NCBI RefSeq assembly: GCF_008124605.1
Contig: NZ_VRYN01000001.1
Location: 1-64,000, forward strand
Length of the DNA stretch: 64,000 nucleotides
Reading direction: 5' to 3'
Source of the DNA: Halobacterium salinarum DSM 3754
Lineage (GTDB): Archaea; Halobacteriota; Halobacteria; Halobacteriales; Halobacteriaceae
Each line of letters starts with the position of its first letter. Position 1 is the stretch's first letter. Shown here in pieces: positions 24,638-34,612 of the stretch. The notes under the pieces are model-generated. The model saw nothing but the letters and a program-made list of their open reading frames with translations, was not told where the DNA came from and made no database searches. The position numbers were made by a program, and so were the translations under genes.

Positions 24638-27274
24638 GTGAACATTCGGGGCGTCGTCACCGATGTCGACACACCCGCGTCGGTGGACACGCAGCACGGC
24701 GGCCGGGACGTAGTGACGGTGCGGGTGCGGCCCGATCCCGGGGCCGAGCCGGTGCCCGTGTCCTTGTGGGGGAAGTGGACGGAGACGGCCACCTACCTCG
24801 ACGCGGGCATGGAGCTTGCGGTGCACGACGCCACCGAGGACGGGGCGGGGTACGCAACCGCGGCGTCGTCGTGGGTGGTCGTCGAACCGGAGTTCGTCGT
24901 GGACGTGACCGACATCCGGTCGTTCGTGCAGTGCCCGCGGCTCTACTACTTGAACAAGCTCTCCGGGCTGCCGTTGAAGTATCCGGTGACGAAAGGAACG
25001 ATCGTCCACGAGGTGTTCGGGGATCTGCTTCGGGGCCGCGATCTGGAGGCGTCGGTCGCCCAACGGGTCGACGAAGCCGGCCTGGAACTCGGGCTGCTGG
25101 GTCGGAGCCGCGCGGAAGTCGAGGCCGACGTGCGGGACAACGCCAGCGCCATCGAGGGCTGGCTCCAGCAGGGCCGGCTGACCGACGAGGACGAGTGGCG
25201 CTCGGAGTACACGCTGGTTTCCGAGCGCTTCGGCATCAAAGGCCGGTGTGACGCCATCCGGCGCGGGATGCCCGTGGAGCTGAAAACGGGGAAGAACACG
25301 AACCGCGAGCCCCGATTCCACGACAAAGTGCAGGCGGCCTGTTACGCGCTGATGTTGGACGAGCACGGCGTCCCCGCGGACACGGGGACGCTGCTGTACA
25401 CGAAGAACGCGGCCGTCGACCGCAGCGAGGCGTCCGGCGACCTCTCGCCCGCCAAGGAGTTCTCCATCGGCCGGGGGTTCCTGGAGTTCGTCGTGCGGGA
25501 GCGCAACCACCTCGCCGCCCTCGAAGCGAGCGACGGCCCGCCGACGGGCTACGAGGCCGACGCCAAATGCGACTACTGCTTCGAGCAGGACACCTGCATG
25601 GTGGTCTCGGGCCGCCTCGATCAGGAGTCCAAGGCCGGCCGGATCGGCGATCCGGTGCCCGCCGAGGAGCGCGCGTACTTCGACGAGCTGTACGACGCCA
25701 TCGAGGCCGAGCGCGGCGCGATCCACGACGAATACCGCAAGCTCTGGGAGCAGTCCCCCGACGAGCGCGCGGCGGACGACCGCGCCGTCGTCGGCCTCAG
25801 CCCGGCCGAGCAGACGGAGCTTCCGGACGGCCGCTGGCGGCTGACCGCCACCCGCCCCGGCAGCGCCGCCTCGAAGATCCGGGAGGGCGACCGCGTGCTC
25901 GCCTCGGACGGCGACCCCGTGGCGGGGCGCGCGGAGATGGCGCGCGTCGAGCGATTGGACGCCGACCGCGTCGAGGTCACCACCGACGAACCCGTCTCGC
26001 TCTGCCGGCTAGACGTCTACCCCTCGGAGCTCTCCGTCGACCGGATGCTGACCGCGCTCCACGACGCCGTGCTGAAAAGCGACCAGCGCCGCACGGACCT
26101 CTTATTCGACCGGGCCAGCCCCCGTTTCGAAGGCGGAGACCACGACCTGATCCCGAACAACGACGCCCAGAACGCGGCCGTGAACCGCGCGCTGAACGCC
26201 GAGGACTTCGCGCTCGTCCACGGGCCGCCCGGCACGGGGAAGACGTACACCATCGCCACCCTGGTGCAGGCGTTCGTGGCGCGCGGCGACCGCGTGCTCG
26301 TCTCGGCGTTCACGAACCGCGCGGTGGACAACGCCCTCGACGCGCTCCGCCAGCAGGGCCACGAGGACATCGTGCGGGTCGGCACGGAAACCGGCGTTCG
26401 GGCGGACATGCAGGACCTCCGGCTGGATCGGTCCGGTGACCCCGGCGAGCGCGCGGCCGCCCTGCGGTCGGCGCCCGTCGTCGCCGCCACCACGGCCACG
26501 TGTGGCTCCCGCATCCTCCGGGAGTTGGAGTTCGACGTGGTGCTCGTCGACGAGGCCAGCCAGCTCACCGAGCCGGACACGCTGGCCGCGATCAACCGGG
26601 GCGCGCGGTTCGTGCTCGTCGGCGACCACGAGCAGCTCCCGCCGGTGGTGCGTTCCGGCGGCCGGCTCTCGAAATCCCTCTTCGAACGCCTCCACGAGAC
26701 GTACCCGGAGGCGTCGGTGATGCTCGACCAGCAGTACCGGATGAGCCAGCGCATTCAGGCGTTCTCCAGCCGCGAGTTCTACGACGGCCAGCTGCGGCCG
26801 GCATCGAGCGAGGTTGCTGGCCAGCGGCTCACCGATGTTGGGGTCGACCCCGGTGGTGCCGTCCACGGCGGGGTCACGTTCTACGACGTGCCCGGCACGG
26901 ACGACGCCCACGTCGACCCCGCGGAAGCCGATCGTGTCGCAGACGTCGTCACCGCGTACGTCGACGCCGGGCTGGATCCCGGTGAGATCGGCGTCATCGC
27001 GCCGTTCCGCGCACAAGTCGCGGAGATCGGGCGGCGCACCCCGGCGGGCGTCGCCGTCGACACCGTCGACCGCTTCCAGGGCTCCTCGAAGGAGGTCATC
27101 GTCGTCTCGTTCGTCGCCCGCGGCACGCTTGAGGGCCCCATCTTCGAGGACCACCGGCGGGTGAACGTCGCGCTCTCCCGCGCGAAAAAGAGCCTCGTGC
27201 TCGTCGGCGACGAGCGGGCGCTGCGCTCGGAGCCGCTGTACGACCGCATGATCGACTGGGCGGACATGGAGTGA
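24638..27274 (+). CDS. Dna2-like nuclease-helicase (Cas4-type nuclease plus SF1B helicase)
   Basis: An 878-residue DNA-repair enzyme. An N-terminal OB-like region (1-85) leads to a RecB/Cas4-type nuclease: Cys99 (FVQCPRLYYLN), His124 (GTIVHEVFG), Asp in GRCDAIRRG, the ELKTGKN Glu-x-Lys and the CDYCFEQDTC cluster, so all four Fe-S cysteines are present. The C-terminal SF1B helicase has [48 protein letters not shown] and the terminal NVALSRAKKSLVLVGD motif. This is the Dna2 order. Start GTG 24638 follows a CGTTATTC box at about 24607-24614. It may process DNA ends or Okazaki flaps. Confidence 0.9.
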   Translation: MNIRGVVTDVDTPASVDTQHGGRDVVTVRVRPDPGAEPVPVSLWGKWTETATYLDAGMELAVHDATEDGAGYATAASSWVVVEPEFVVDVTDIRSFVQCPRLYYLNKLSGLPLKYPVTKGTIVHEVFGDLLRGRDLEASVAQRVDEAGLELGLLGRSRAEVEADVRDNASAIEGWLQQGRLTDEDEWRSEYTLVSERFGIKGRCDAIRRGMPVELKTGKNTNREPRFHDKVQAACYALMLDEHGVPADTGTLLYTKNAAVDRSEASGDLSPAKEFSIGRGFLEFVVRERNHLAALEASDGPPTGYEADAKCDYCFEQDTCMVVSGRLDQESKAGRIGDPVPAEERAYFDELYDAIEAERGAIHDEYRKLWEQSPDERAADDRAVVGLSPAEQTELPDGRWRLTATRPGSAASKIREGDRVLASDGDPVAGRAEMARVERLDADRVEVTTDEPVSLCRLDVYPSELSVDRMLTALHDAVLKSDQRRTDLLFDRASPRFEGGDHDLIPNNDAQNAAVNRALNAEDFALVHGPPGTGKTYTIATLVQAFVARGDRVLVSAFTNRAVDNALDALRQQGHEDIVRVGTETGVRADMQDLRLDRSGDPGERAAALRSAPVVAATTATCGSRILRELEFDVVLVDEASQLTEPDTLAAINRGARFVLVGDHEQLPPVVRSGGRLSKSLFERLHETYPEASVMLDQQYRMSQRIQAFSSREFYDGQLRPASSEVAGQRLTDVGVDPGGAVHGGVTFYDVPGTDDAHVDPAEADRVADVVTAYVDAGLDPGEIGVIAPFRAQVAEIGRRTPAGVAVDTVDRFQGSSKEVIVVSFVARGTLEGPIFEDHRRVNVALSRAKKSLVLVGDERALRSEPLYDRMIDWADME

Positions 27275-27323
27275 CGCCGCCGACTCCCGAACGCTTACCT
27301 CGCTTGCTGTCCCCGGGTTGGGC

Positions 27324-28067
27324 ATGCAACTGACGTTTCTCGGCACTGGGTCTGCGATGCCCACCGGCCAGCGGATGCAGACCGGACTGCTGGTCGAAGA
27401 CGGCGACAGCCGACTGCTCGTGGACTGCGGCAGCGGCGTCCTGCACACCCTGGCCCGCACCGACGTGGGCTACGAGGGCGTCGACACCGTCCTGCTCTCG
27501 CATCACCACCTCGACCACGTCAGCGACCTGCTCGCGCTGCTGAAGGCGCGCTGGCTCGCCGGCGAGGAGACGCTGACCGTCGTCGGCCCGGCGGGCACCG
27601 ACGCGCTCGTGACGGACCTGCTGGGCGTCCACGACTACCTCCAGGGGCGTGTCGACGTGACCCTGCGCGAGGTCGATGTCGGCAGCGTCGGGGTTGCGGG
27701 CTTCGACGTGACGGCCATCGAAACGGAACACTCGATGCCCGGGCTCGCCTACCGGTTCGGCGGCGACGATGGCGACCTCGTGTTCAGCGCCGACACCGAG
27801 GCGTTCGACGGAATGGGGGCGTTCGCTGACGGCGCGTCGGTGCTCGTCCACGACTGCTCGTTCCCTGACGAAGTCGACGTGTCCAACCACCCGACACCCA
27901 CGCAGCTGGGCGCGTCGCTGGCCGGCGTCGACGTCGACGACCTCTATCTCACCCACCTCTACCCGCACACCAACGGCGAACACGACGCGATGACGGCGTC
28001 GATCCACGAGGCTGGCTTCGACGGCGAAGTCCATATCGCCCGCGACGGTCTCGGCGTCGAGCTCTAG
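27324..28067 (+). CDS. Metallo-beta-lactamase-fold hydrolase (RNase Z-like)
   Basis: A 247-residue member of the RNase Z/ElaC-like branch. It shows [21 protein letters not shown] (4-24), the metal motif [11 protein letters not shown] (about 56-66), a second His in [14 protein letters not shown], the Asp of FSADTEAF and the final His of YLTHLYPH. It lacks the long flexible exosite arm of true tRNase Z, so a phosphodiesterase or arylsulfatase-type activity is also possible. Its stop shares the palindrome CTAG (28064-28067) with the stop of the convergent hemAT gene. Confidence 0.86.
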   Translation: MQLTFLGTGSAMPTGQRMQTGLLVEDGDSRLLVDCGSGVLHTLARTDVGYEGVDTVLLSHHHLDHVSDLLALLKARWLAGEETLTVVGPAGTDALVTDLLGVHDYLQGRVDVTLREVDVGSVGVAGFDVTAIETEHSMPGLAYRFGGDDGDLVFSADTEAFDGMGAFADGASVLVHDCSFPDEVDVSNHPTPTQLGASLAGVDVDDLYLTHLYPHTNGEHDAMTASIHEAGFDGEVHIARDGLGVEL

Positions 28068-29533
28068 CTGAGCTTGCCGACCGTCTCGCGGACCTCCTCG
28101 ACGGTCCGGACCTGCTGATCGGTCGCGTCGGCGATGTCATCGAGGGCGGCCGCGATCTCGCCCGCGCGGTCGTCGACATCGTCGACCATCTCGGCGACCT
28201 CCTCGGTGCTCACCGCCTGTTCGTCGGTCGCCGTCGACACCTCCTGCATCCCGCTTGCGGCGTCCTCGACGGCGTCGGTGATCTCCTGGAGGGTCTCCAT
28301 CGCCTCCTCGACGCGCTCGACGCCCTCGCCGATGCGCTGGTTGACCTCGTCCAACTGGTCGACCGTCTCCTCGGTCTCCGCCTGCATCTGCTCGACGAGC
28401 TCCTCGACGCGCGTGGACTGCTCGCGGGACTCCTCGGCGAGGGCCTTGACCTCGTCGGCGACGACCGCAAACCCCTCGCCCGCCTCCCCGGCGCGGGCGG
28501 CCTCGATGGACGCGTTCAGCGCCAGCATGTTCGTCTGCTCGGCGATGTCGTCGATCACGCCGGTCACTGATTCGACGTCGGCGGCGCGCTCGCGCAGCTG
28601 TTCGACGCCCGCGGTGACGCCGTCGGTCGCCTCGTCGATGTCGGTCATCGTGGCGAGCGCGTCGTCGGCGGCCGCCTCGCCCTGCTGGGCCAGCGCCTCG
28701 GCGTCCTCGCTGGTCCGGCGGACGTCGTCGGCCGTCGAGGCGACCTCCTCGACGCTCGCGGACACGCTGGATATCTCACGGCTGACGTCAGCCATGCGGT
28801 CGACCTGGTCGTCGGTCGCGGCCCGCATCGTGTCCGTGCGCTCGGCGACGTCCTGCGAGGTCGCCTCCAGCGAGGACAGCGGTGCTTCCACGTCGCTGGC
28901 GACCGCGTTCGCCAACTCCTGGCGGCTGTCGATCTCGTCGTGGAGGCGCTGGGCGTACGAGTCGATGTAGGTGTCCATTGCGATCTGCTGATCGAAGGTC
29001 AACAGCTTCAACATCGGCAGGAACCGGGCCACGAGTTCGTCGACGGCGGCGGCCGCCTCCTCGCCGCGGTCGGCGACCACGTCGTCGGCAAGCGCGTCCA
29101 ACAGCCCCGTGTAGTATCGCGTGTACGCGCCCAGATAGACGTCCGGTCCGAGCCCGAGCACGTCGTGTATCTTCCCGATACGGGCGCGCTGGGCGGCGTA
29201 CTCGGTGTCGTACTCGCCGCGCCCGAGGCCCAGCAAGTACTCGGCCTGCGTCTCTTTGAGTTGCTCGACGGTCTTCGTGGAGTTCGCGAAGAGGTCCTGT
29301 GTGCGCTCGTAGGACTCCAAGTGGTCGTAGAAGTCGGTCACCAGCGCGTCCGCGGTGGCTTCGAACAGCGGCTGTTCGGCGGCGAGCGCGGCCATCGTGT
29401 CGTCGTCGATCCCGGTGAACGACAGCCGCCACGCGATCTCCGCCTCGTCGAGGCCGATCCGGTCCGCGAGTGCGTGCCCGTCGATCCCGTTCCGAACGTC
29501 GGCGGTCACGAGAGTGTCATTATCGTTGCTCAT
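28064..29533 (-). CDS. hemAT: Heme-based aerotaxis transducer HemAT
   Basis: Soluble oxygen sensor for the aerophobic response, signalling through CheA/CheW. The 489 residues start with a globin-coupled sensor domain (about 1-195): His123 in GKIHDVLGL is the proximal heme ligand, and [11 protein letters not shown] and [13 protein letters not shown] are typical of the family. The C-terminal half is a methyl-accepting coiled coil with the hairpin [40 protein letters not shown] intact and Glu/Gln pairs for methylation. It matches HemAT-Hs in length and start (MSNDNDTL); ATG 29542 further upstream is also open. An AT-rich box (complement of about 29557-29565) lies about 28 bp upstream. Confidence 0.95.
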   Translation of the reverse strand: MSNDNDTLVTADVRNGIDGHALADRIGLDEAEIAWRLSFTGIDDDTMAALAAEQPLFEATADALVTDFYDHLESYERTQDLFANSTKTVEQLKETQAEYLLGLGRGEYDTEYAAQRARIGKIHDVLGLGPDVYLGAYTRYYTGLLDALADDVVADRGEEAAAAVDELVARFLPMLKLLTFDQQIAMDTYIDSYAQRLHDEIDSRQELANAVASDVEAPLSSLEATSQDVAERTDTMRAATDDQVDRMADVSREISSVSASVEEVASTADDVRRTSEDAEALAQQGEAAADDALATMTDIDEATDGVTAGVEQLRERAADVESVTGVIDDIAEQTNMLALNASIEAARAGEAGEGFAVVADEVKALAEESREQSTRVEELVEQMQAETEETVDQLDEVNQRIGEGVERVEEAMETLQEITDAVEDAASGMQEVSTATDEQAVSTEEVAEMVDDVDDRAGEIAAALDDIADATDQQVRTVEEVRETVGKLS

Positions 29534-29593
29534 TTTCCCCAAGAATGCCGGACGCGCTTTTTAACTCTTTTCTCTGCGTGTGAATTATCGGCG

Positions 29594-30667
29594 TCAGTCG
29601 AGCCGATACCGCAAGACGGCACCGATCCCGCCGAGGTTCCGGAGCTGCTCGCCGGGCGCGAACTCGTGGCTGAACACGGTCACGCTCCCGCCCTGCTGTT
29701 CGACGGTCCTGACGAGGTCGTTGACATCGACATCCACCCAGTCGCCCTCGCCGGCGCGCTCCAGTCGCAGGCGCTCATCGAGGATCAGCAGGTCCTCGAC
29801 CGCGCCGAACTCCACGGCTTTCTGGACCTCGTCGATGCCGTAGGCGGCCTTCCCGTCGGTCGCCATCTGCGTGGTAAGCTCGTCGATGAGCTCGGACTCC
29901 TCGGCGATGCGGGTCTCCTCCTGGACGTCCTCGACGGCACCGCGCTTGAGGACTTCGTGGACGCCACGACCGCCGACCGCGCTCGTGTCCACCATCGTGA
30001 TTGTCTCCTGGAGATCGGGGTACTCCTCGGTGATGTGATCGAGGGCGTCCTGCTTGGTGAACCCGGGGCCGGCGAGGATGATGGCGTCGGCCTGCATGCG
30101 CGCCAGCGCGTCCGCGAGCGTCCCGAACAGCTCGTCGCGGCCGCGGTCGTTCTGCTCGCCTTTCCCCGTGGTCGCCGTGAACGACCCCTGCTCGTCGACG
30201 CCGTACTGCTGGACGACGTGGATGTGCGCCTCCCCCTCCTCGACGGTGGCGATGGCGACATCCGGCTGATCGGTGGCCTCGACGGCCTCGTTGAGGCGGT
30301 TCAACTGATCGGGCTGCCAGTGCTTCTCGACCTCCAGTTCCTCGCGCTCCGCGACGTTCAGCGTGTGATGCAGGCCGAGTTGGTCCTCCCGCGAGCAGTC
30401 CTCGATGGTGCCGGAGACCCGCAGCCGGTTCGAGAACTTGTGGAACTCCACGTCCCCGACGTCGATGGTGACGAACATGTGCTCGCGCTCGCCGCCCGTG
30501 TCCCGCATCTGGTCGTCGTTGCGCTGGATGCGGCGGTGGGTGTCCCCGGCCACGAAATCCCCGGGTTCCAGGACGTACGCGAGGTGCCAGAGGTCGTCGA
30601 GGCTCTCCGGAACGAGCGTGATGCGCTCGCGGCCCCCCTCGACCGTGTGGCGGTCCTTCAGTTGCAT
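29594..30667 (-). CDS. pelA: Ribosome rescue factor Pelota (aPelota)
   Basis: Recognises stalled or empty ribosomes with aEF1A and recruits ABCE1 to split them. The 357-residue protein has the eRF1-like N-domain (about 1-125), a central domain and a C-domain (about 250-357) as in archaeal Pelota; no GGQ motif is present, which separates it from the true release factor. Family stretches include [21 protein letters not shown] and GPGFTKQD. It has its own AT-rich box (complement of about 30690-30699) upstream of ATG 30667. It lies 59 bp downstream of rqcH, another ribosome-quality-control gene, on the same strand. Confidence 0.93.
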
Positions 30668-30726
30668 GGTCGCCCACAGGACCCCCACGAGAAAAGGCTC
30701 ACTCCTTTGCGGTCACCCCGGCGCGC

Positions 30727-32838
30727 TCACTCCTCGACGATCCGGCTGCCGCCCGGCGGCATGTACTTCTGGATCTCGCCCGGGCTGGCGACCTTCCGCA
30801 CGAACGATTCGTCGGTGAACCGCTCGCGGAACTCCCGGTAGATGCGCTTGGCGGCGTCGCCCTGCGCGTACCGCCCGGGCTCGATTTCGATGCGCGTCTC
30901 GACCTGCTCGCGGATGGCGTCCGTCGGCCCGCCGAGCACTCGGGTGTTGGGCTCACACGTGATGCCGACCGCCCACTCGGTCGACAGATCACGGAAGTAC
31001 GTGCGGTCGCCCCGCACCGCGAACCCGCCCTTTTCGAGGTATTCGCCGGACTCGGGGGTTTTCGACACCTGGTCCGGCGACACCATGTACGCGTCGCCGG
31101 CCCCCCGGCCGTCCTTCCACACCGACGAGCACGCGACGGCGAACCGGGCGGCCTGGCGGGCGTCCCGCTCGGGCACCTCGATGTCGTTGGAGGGCTCGCT
31201 GGGCGCGCTGGTTTTCAACACCGTGATCGGGCCGCCGTGGGCCTGCGAATGGAAGAACCGGTCGTAGCGGTCCATGTACTTCTTCACCAGCTCCTCGTTC
31301 TGGCCGGCGTCCCGGCCGCCGATCACCAAGAACCCCTCGCTCGTTCGGAACCACCGGAACCGCTCGTACCACTGCTCCTGGTGGCGGATCGGGATCGACG
31401 ACCGCGACAGCCACGCGACCTCATCGTCGGCGTCGTCCTCGTGCTCGCTCTCGGGTTCGGCCTCCCACTCGTCGCGGCGCTGCTTGACGGCGTCGAGGTC
31501 CGCGCGCGTGTTCTCGATGGCCGCCCGGGCACCCGCCTTCTTCTCCTCGATGCGTTTGGCCTCCGTGTACAGCCGGTCGGCGTTCTTCTCGACGCCCGCG
31601 GACGGATCCAGCGTCACCGTGTGGTCGTCGATCCGCGCCCGGATCATGCCCGCGGACTCGTTGACGCCCACGAACGCCTCGGCGCCCGGCACGTCGCCGG
31701 CGGCGTCGTCGAAGGTGTCGGCGATCTGCTGCCACCCGTGACCCGCCTCGCGGGCCTGCCGGACGGCGCTCAACAGCCCATCCACGAGGTCGTAGTGGCC
31801 GTACAGCGACTCCGCCTTCTCGCGCTCGGCTTCGGCCTGCGCCTCGAAGTCCTCGATGGCCTGCTCCTGTTGCTCGATGATGCGTTGTTGCTTCTCGATC
31901 TCGTTCTCGAAGTCCGGGCGGTCGACGGTCTCGCCGCTGTCCTCGTCCTCGCTGGTGTCGAGGTTCGTGAAGTAGTCGTCGAGCGCGTCGTTGAACGACT
32001 CGAAGGCGTCGCTTGGCAGGTCGGCGCGCTCGTCGAGCGCGATCGGCGTCACGTCCACACGCGCCCCCTGTTCGTCCTCGTCGTCGGTCGGCTCGTAGTA
32101 CACCTGCGGGTCGAGGTCGCCCGCGCTGATGTTCCCGAGCAGCGTCTCGCTGGCGTCGAACAGCGCTTCGAGGGTCGACTCCGGGGCGTCCGCGACCGGC
32201 GTTGTCTTCTCCACGCCGGCCCGCGAGCACAACTCCTCGGCGTACAGCCCGCCGAAGTTCAACTGGGTCGCCAGCGTCCGCACGAGGTCGGTGTCCGAGT
32301 CCCGCATCTGCTCGGCGAACGCCTCGTAGGACAGGTCGAGGGGGTTCACGCGCGCATCCGGGAAGCCGTAGTCGCGGCCGGGGGCGACGGTTCGGGACTG
32401 CAACCGCACCGTGTCGAGGCTGTCGACGACCTCACGCTGTGGGTCCAGCACCGCGATGTTCCCGTCGCCGAACAGCTCCGCGACGATGGTGGTGTCGGCG
32501 TCCTCCCGGCGGAACTCGAACTCCAGGATGCGGTCGAAGCCGTGCTGGCGGACCGCATGGAAGTCCGCGCCCGAAAGCCGGTTGCGCAGCATCTTCGCGA
32601 AGTTCGGGGGCCGCCCGGGTGCGTCAGGGACGTGCGTCGGGTCGGCGACGTGCGCGCGCTTGGTCTCCCCGACCTCGACGAGCAACTCCACCCGGCCGCG
32701 GTCGAAATCCCGCATTTTCAGGCGGAGGAGGTCGTCGCCGTAGAGGTAGGCCTTGTCGACTTTCGCCCCCGCGTACTCGTTCAGCTCCGCCGTGAGGGCG
32801 ACGAGGTCGACACTCGTCACCTCCCGCTTCTGATTCAT
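30727..32838 (-). CDS. rqcH: Ribosome quality control factor RqcH/NEMF (NFACT family)
   Basis: Binds the 50S-nascent-chain-tRNA complex left after ribosome splitting and, in bacteria and eukaryotes, adds C-terminal tails. The 703-residue protein has the NFACT-N domain (1-250; VALTAELNEYAGAKVDKAYL), two helix-hairpin-helix-like segments, a long Glu/Gln-rich coiled coil (about 325-365), the NFACT-R domain with WYERFRWFRTSEGFLVIGGRDAGQNE (about 508-533), and a C-terminal region. The conserved DR motif for tRNA binding is at FDRILEFEFRRED. The adjacent pelota gene supports a rescue role. Start ATG 32838 (MNQKREVTSVDL) matches the family; further in-frame ATG upstream is unlikely. Confidence 0.9.
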   Translation of the reverse strand: MNQKREVTSVDLVALTAELNEYAGAKVDKAYLYGDDLLRLKMRDFDRGRVELLVEVGETKRAHVADPTHVPDAPGRPPNFAKMLRNRLSGADFHAVRQHGFDRILEFEFRREDADTTIVAELFGDGNIAVLDPQREVVDSLDTVRLQSRTVAPGRDYGFPDARVNPLDLSYEAFAEQMRDSDTDLVRTLATQLNFGGLYAEELCSRAGVEKTTPVADAPESTLEALFDASETLLGNISAGDLDPQVYYEPTDDEDEQGARVDVTPIALDERADLPSDAFESFNDALDDYFTNLDTSEDEDSGETVDRPDFENEIEKQQRIIEQQEQAIEDFEAQAEAEREKAESLYGHYDLVDGLLSAVRQAREAGHGWQQIADTFDDAAGDVPGAEAFVGVNESAGMIRARIDDHTVTLDPSAGVEKNADRLYTEAKRIEEKKAGARAAIENTRADLDAVKQRRDEWEAEPESEHEDDADDEVAWLSRSSIPIRHQEQWYERFRWFRTSEGFLVIGGRDAGQNEELVKKYMDRYDRFFHSQAHGGPITVLKTSAPSEPSNDIEVPERDARQAARFAVACSSVWKDGRGAGDAYMVSPDQVSKTPESGEYLEKGGFAVRGDRTYFRDLSTEWAVGITCEPNTRVLGGPTDAIREQVETRIEIEPGRYAQGDAAKRIYREFRERFTDESFVRKVASPGEIQKYMPPGGSRIVEE

Positions 32839-32915
32839 GCTCACCCAGTTGTCGGCCCCCACCCCTCTGCCTTACGGTCGCTACCCGGCAGCCGTTGGGA
32901 GCGACGGCACGGCAC

Positions 32916-34565
32916 TCAGAGGCGCTTGGAGACGTACGGGCCGTCTTGGTGGTAGCCGAGCTGCTGCTTGTAATACTGGCGCGCCCCGATGCCGGAGATG
33001 ACCGACAGCTTCTCGAAGCCGCTGTCGGCGGCCAGGTGCTCGGCGCGCTCCATGAGCTGCCGCCCGTAGCCCTGGTGTTGGTGTTGGTCGTCGCCGGTGT
33101 CGTCGCCGACGCTCACCTCGCTGCCGTAGACGTGGAGCTCCCGCAACAGCGCGGCGTCGGTCAGCTCCTCGCGCGCCGGCTCGTTGGGGAACCGCAGGCG
33201 CGCGAACCCCACCAGGAGGTCCTGCTGGAAGTCCTCGATGCTGATGAACTGCTCCGTGCCGCCGCCGGCAGCGTACGTCTCCACGTCGAGGCTGACGTTC
33301 TCGGGGTCGTCGTCGTTCATCCCGGCCTCACGGCAGCGAATGCAGTCGCAGGTGTAGCCGTGCTCGGCCATGCGCTGGCGGGCGAGCTGGCGCAGGTTGG
33401 ACTTCCAGACGCCGGCGTCGATGAAGTCCGCGGGGATGTCCCGCTGGACGCGCTGCAGGCGCGTGTACCGCGGGATCATGTCCTTGATCTCCGCGACGAG
33501 GTCGGCGGCCTCCTCGTTGTGCAGGGGCTCGAAGTCGCCGTTGCGCCACATGTCGTAGGTGATGGTGTCCCGCACCACCAGCGTCGGGTAGATCTTGAGG
33601 TAGTCGGGCTTCCAGCGCTCGTCGTCGAACAGCCGCCGGAAGTCCTCCAACACCATCTCCTTGCTCATGCCGGGCTGGCCGGGCATCATGTGGAACCCGA
33701 CTTTGAACGCGGCGTCCCGCAGCCGCCGGTTGGCGTCCACGGACGCCTGCACGCCGTGGCCCCGATGCATCTCGCGGTTCACGCGCTCGAAGGTGGTCTG
33801 GACGCCCACCTCGACTTTCGTCGCGCCGAGATCCAGCATCCGGTCGACCTGCTCGGGGTCACACCAATCGGGTTTCGTCTCGAACGTCGTGCCGATGTTC
33901 CGGAGCGCCCCGTGCTCGTTGTCGGCGATGACGTCCTCCAGATACCGGAAGTCGTACTCCGCGGGGTCCTGGGCGAACGACTCCGTCTGGTTGGGTGCGG
34001 GCTCCTGGTCGGGGTCGAAGTCGTTGAGCGCTTGCAGCGCGCGCTTCACGAACCACTCCTGGTAGTCGTGGCTGCGCGCGGTCATCGTCCCCCCCATCAG
34101 GATGAGCTCCACCTTGTCGACCGGGTGGCCGATCTGGCGGAGCTGGTGGAGGCGCAGGGTCACCTGGCCGTACGGGTCGTAGTCGTTTTGCACGCCGCGC
34201 GCAGCGGCGGGCTCGTGGCCGGTATACGACTGGCTGGACGTGAACTCGCTCGCCGGGCCGCCCGGACAGTACAGACACTTGCCGTGCGGGCAGGTGTGGG
34301 GGCTGGTCATGATCGCGACGGGCGTCACCCCGGACGCCGTCCGCACCGGCTTGCGCTGGAGCACGTCCTCCAGTTCGTCCCGCCGGCCGTCCGGCGCCAC
34401 GTCCAGGAGGTCGGAGTGTTTGGGCACCTTCGACGCGGCGTACTCACCACAGACGTCGAGTTTCGCGTCCTCGATGTCGTCTTTGCCGACATCACCGGCG
34501 AGGATCCGGGAGACGAGCTCCTCGCAGGCGGCCTGGAACGCGCCGTCGTCGGCGTTACTGCTCAT
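32916..34565 (-). CDS. elp3: tRNA U34 acetyltransferase / radical SAM enzyme Elp3
   Basis: Modifies uridine 34 in the tRNA wobble position, starting with acetyl-CoA. The 549-residue protein has a radical SAM domain with the cluster cysteines Cys92, Cys97 and Cys100 (TCPHGKCLYCPGG), GGTMTARSHDYQEWF, the KVEVGVQTTFERVN and PGQPGMSKEM motifs, and a C-terminal GNAT acetyltransferase domain (about 400-549, including QHQGYGRQLMERAEHL). The Cx4Cx2C spacing is usual in archaea. Start ATG 34565 (MSSNADDGAF) has a CGCTTTTTCG box about 25-30 bp upstream on the minus strand. It lies upstream of rqcH, making three translation genes in a row. Confidence 0.95.
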   Translation of the reverse strand: MSSNADDGAFQAACEELVSRILAGDVGKDDIEDAKLDVCGEYAASKVPKHSDLLDVAPDGRRDELEDVLQRKPVRTASGVTPVAIMTSPHTCPHGKCLYCPGGPASEFTSSQSYTGHEPAAARGVQNDYDPYGQVTLRLHQLRQIGHPVDKVELILMGGTMTARSHDYQEWFVKRALQALNDFDPDQEPAPNQTESFAQDPAEYDFRYLEDVIADNEHGALRNIGTTFETKPDWCDPEQVDRMLDLGATKVEVGVQTTFERVNREMHRGHGVQASVDANRRLRDAAFKVGFHMMPGQPGMSKEMVLEDFRRLFDDERWKPDYLKIYPTLVVRDTITYDMWRNGDFEPLHNEEAADLVAEIKDMIPRYTRLQRVQRDIPADFIDAGVWKSNLRQLARQRMAEHGYTCDCIRCREAGMNDDDPENVSLDVETYAAGGGTEQFISIEDFQQDLLVGFARLRFPNEPAREELTDAALLRELHVYGSEVSVGDDTGDDQHQHQGYGRQLMERAEHLAADSGFEKLSVISGIGARQYYKQQLGYHQDGPYVSKRL

Positions 34566-34612
34566 TGCTGACTGCAAGCCGCCGCGGGCGAAAAAGCGTG
34601 TCGTTCGGGGCG

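Noticed and set aside
31237-32955. 572-codon frame opposite rqcH
   Set aside because: Rich in Val/Leu/Arg/Glu without domain pattern; the minus-strand NFACT gene explains the region.
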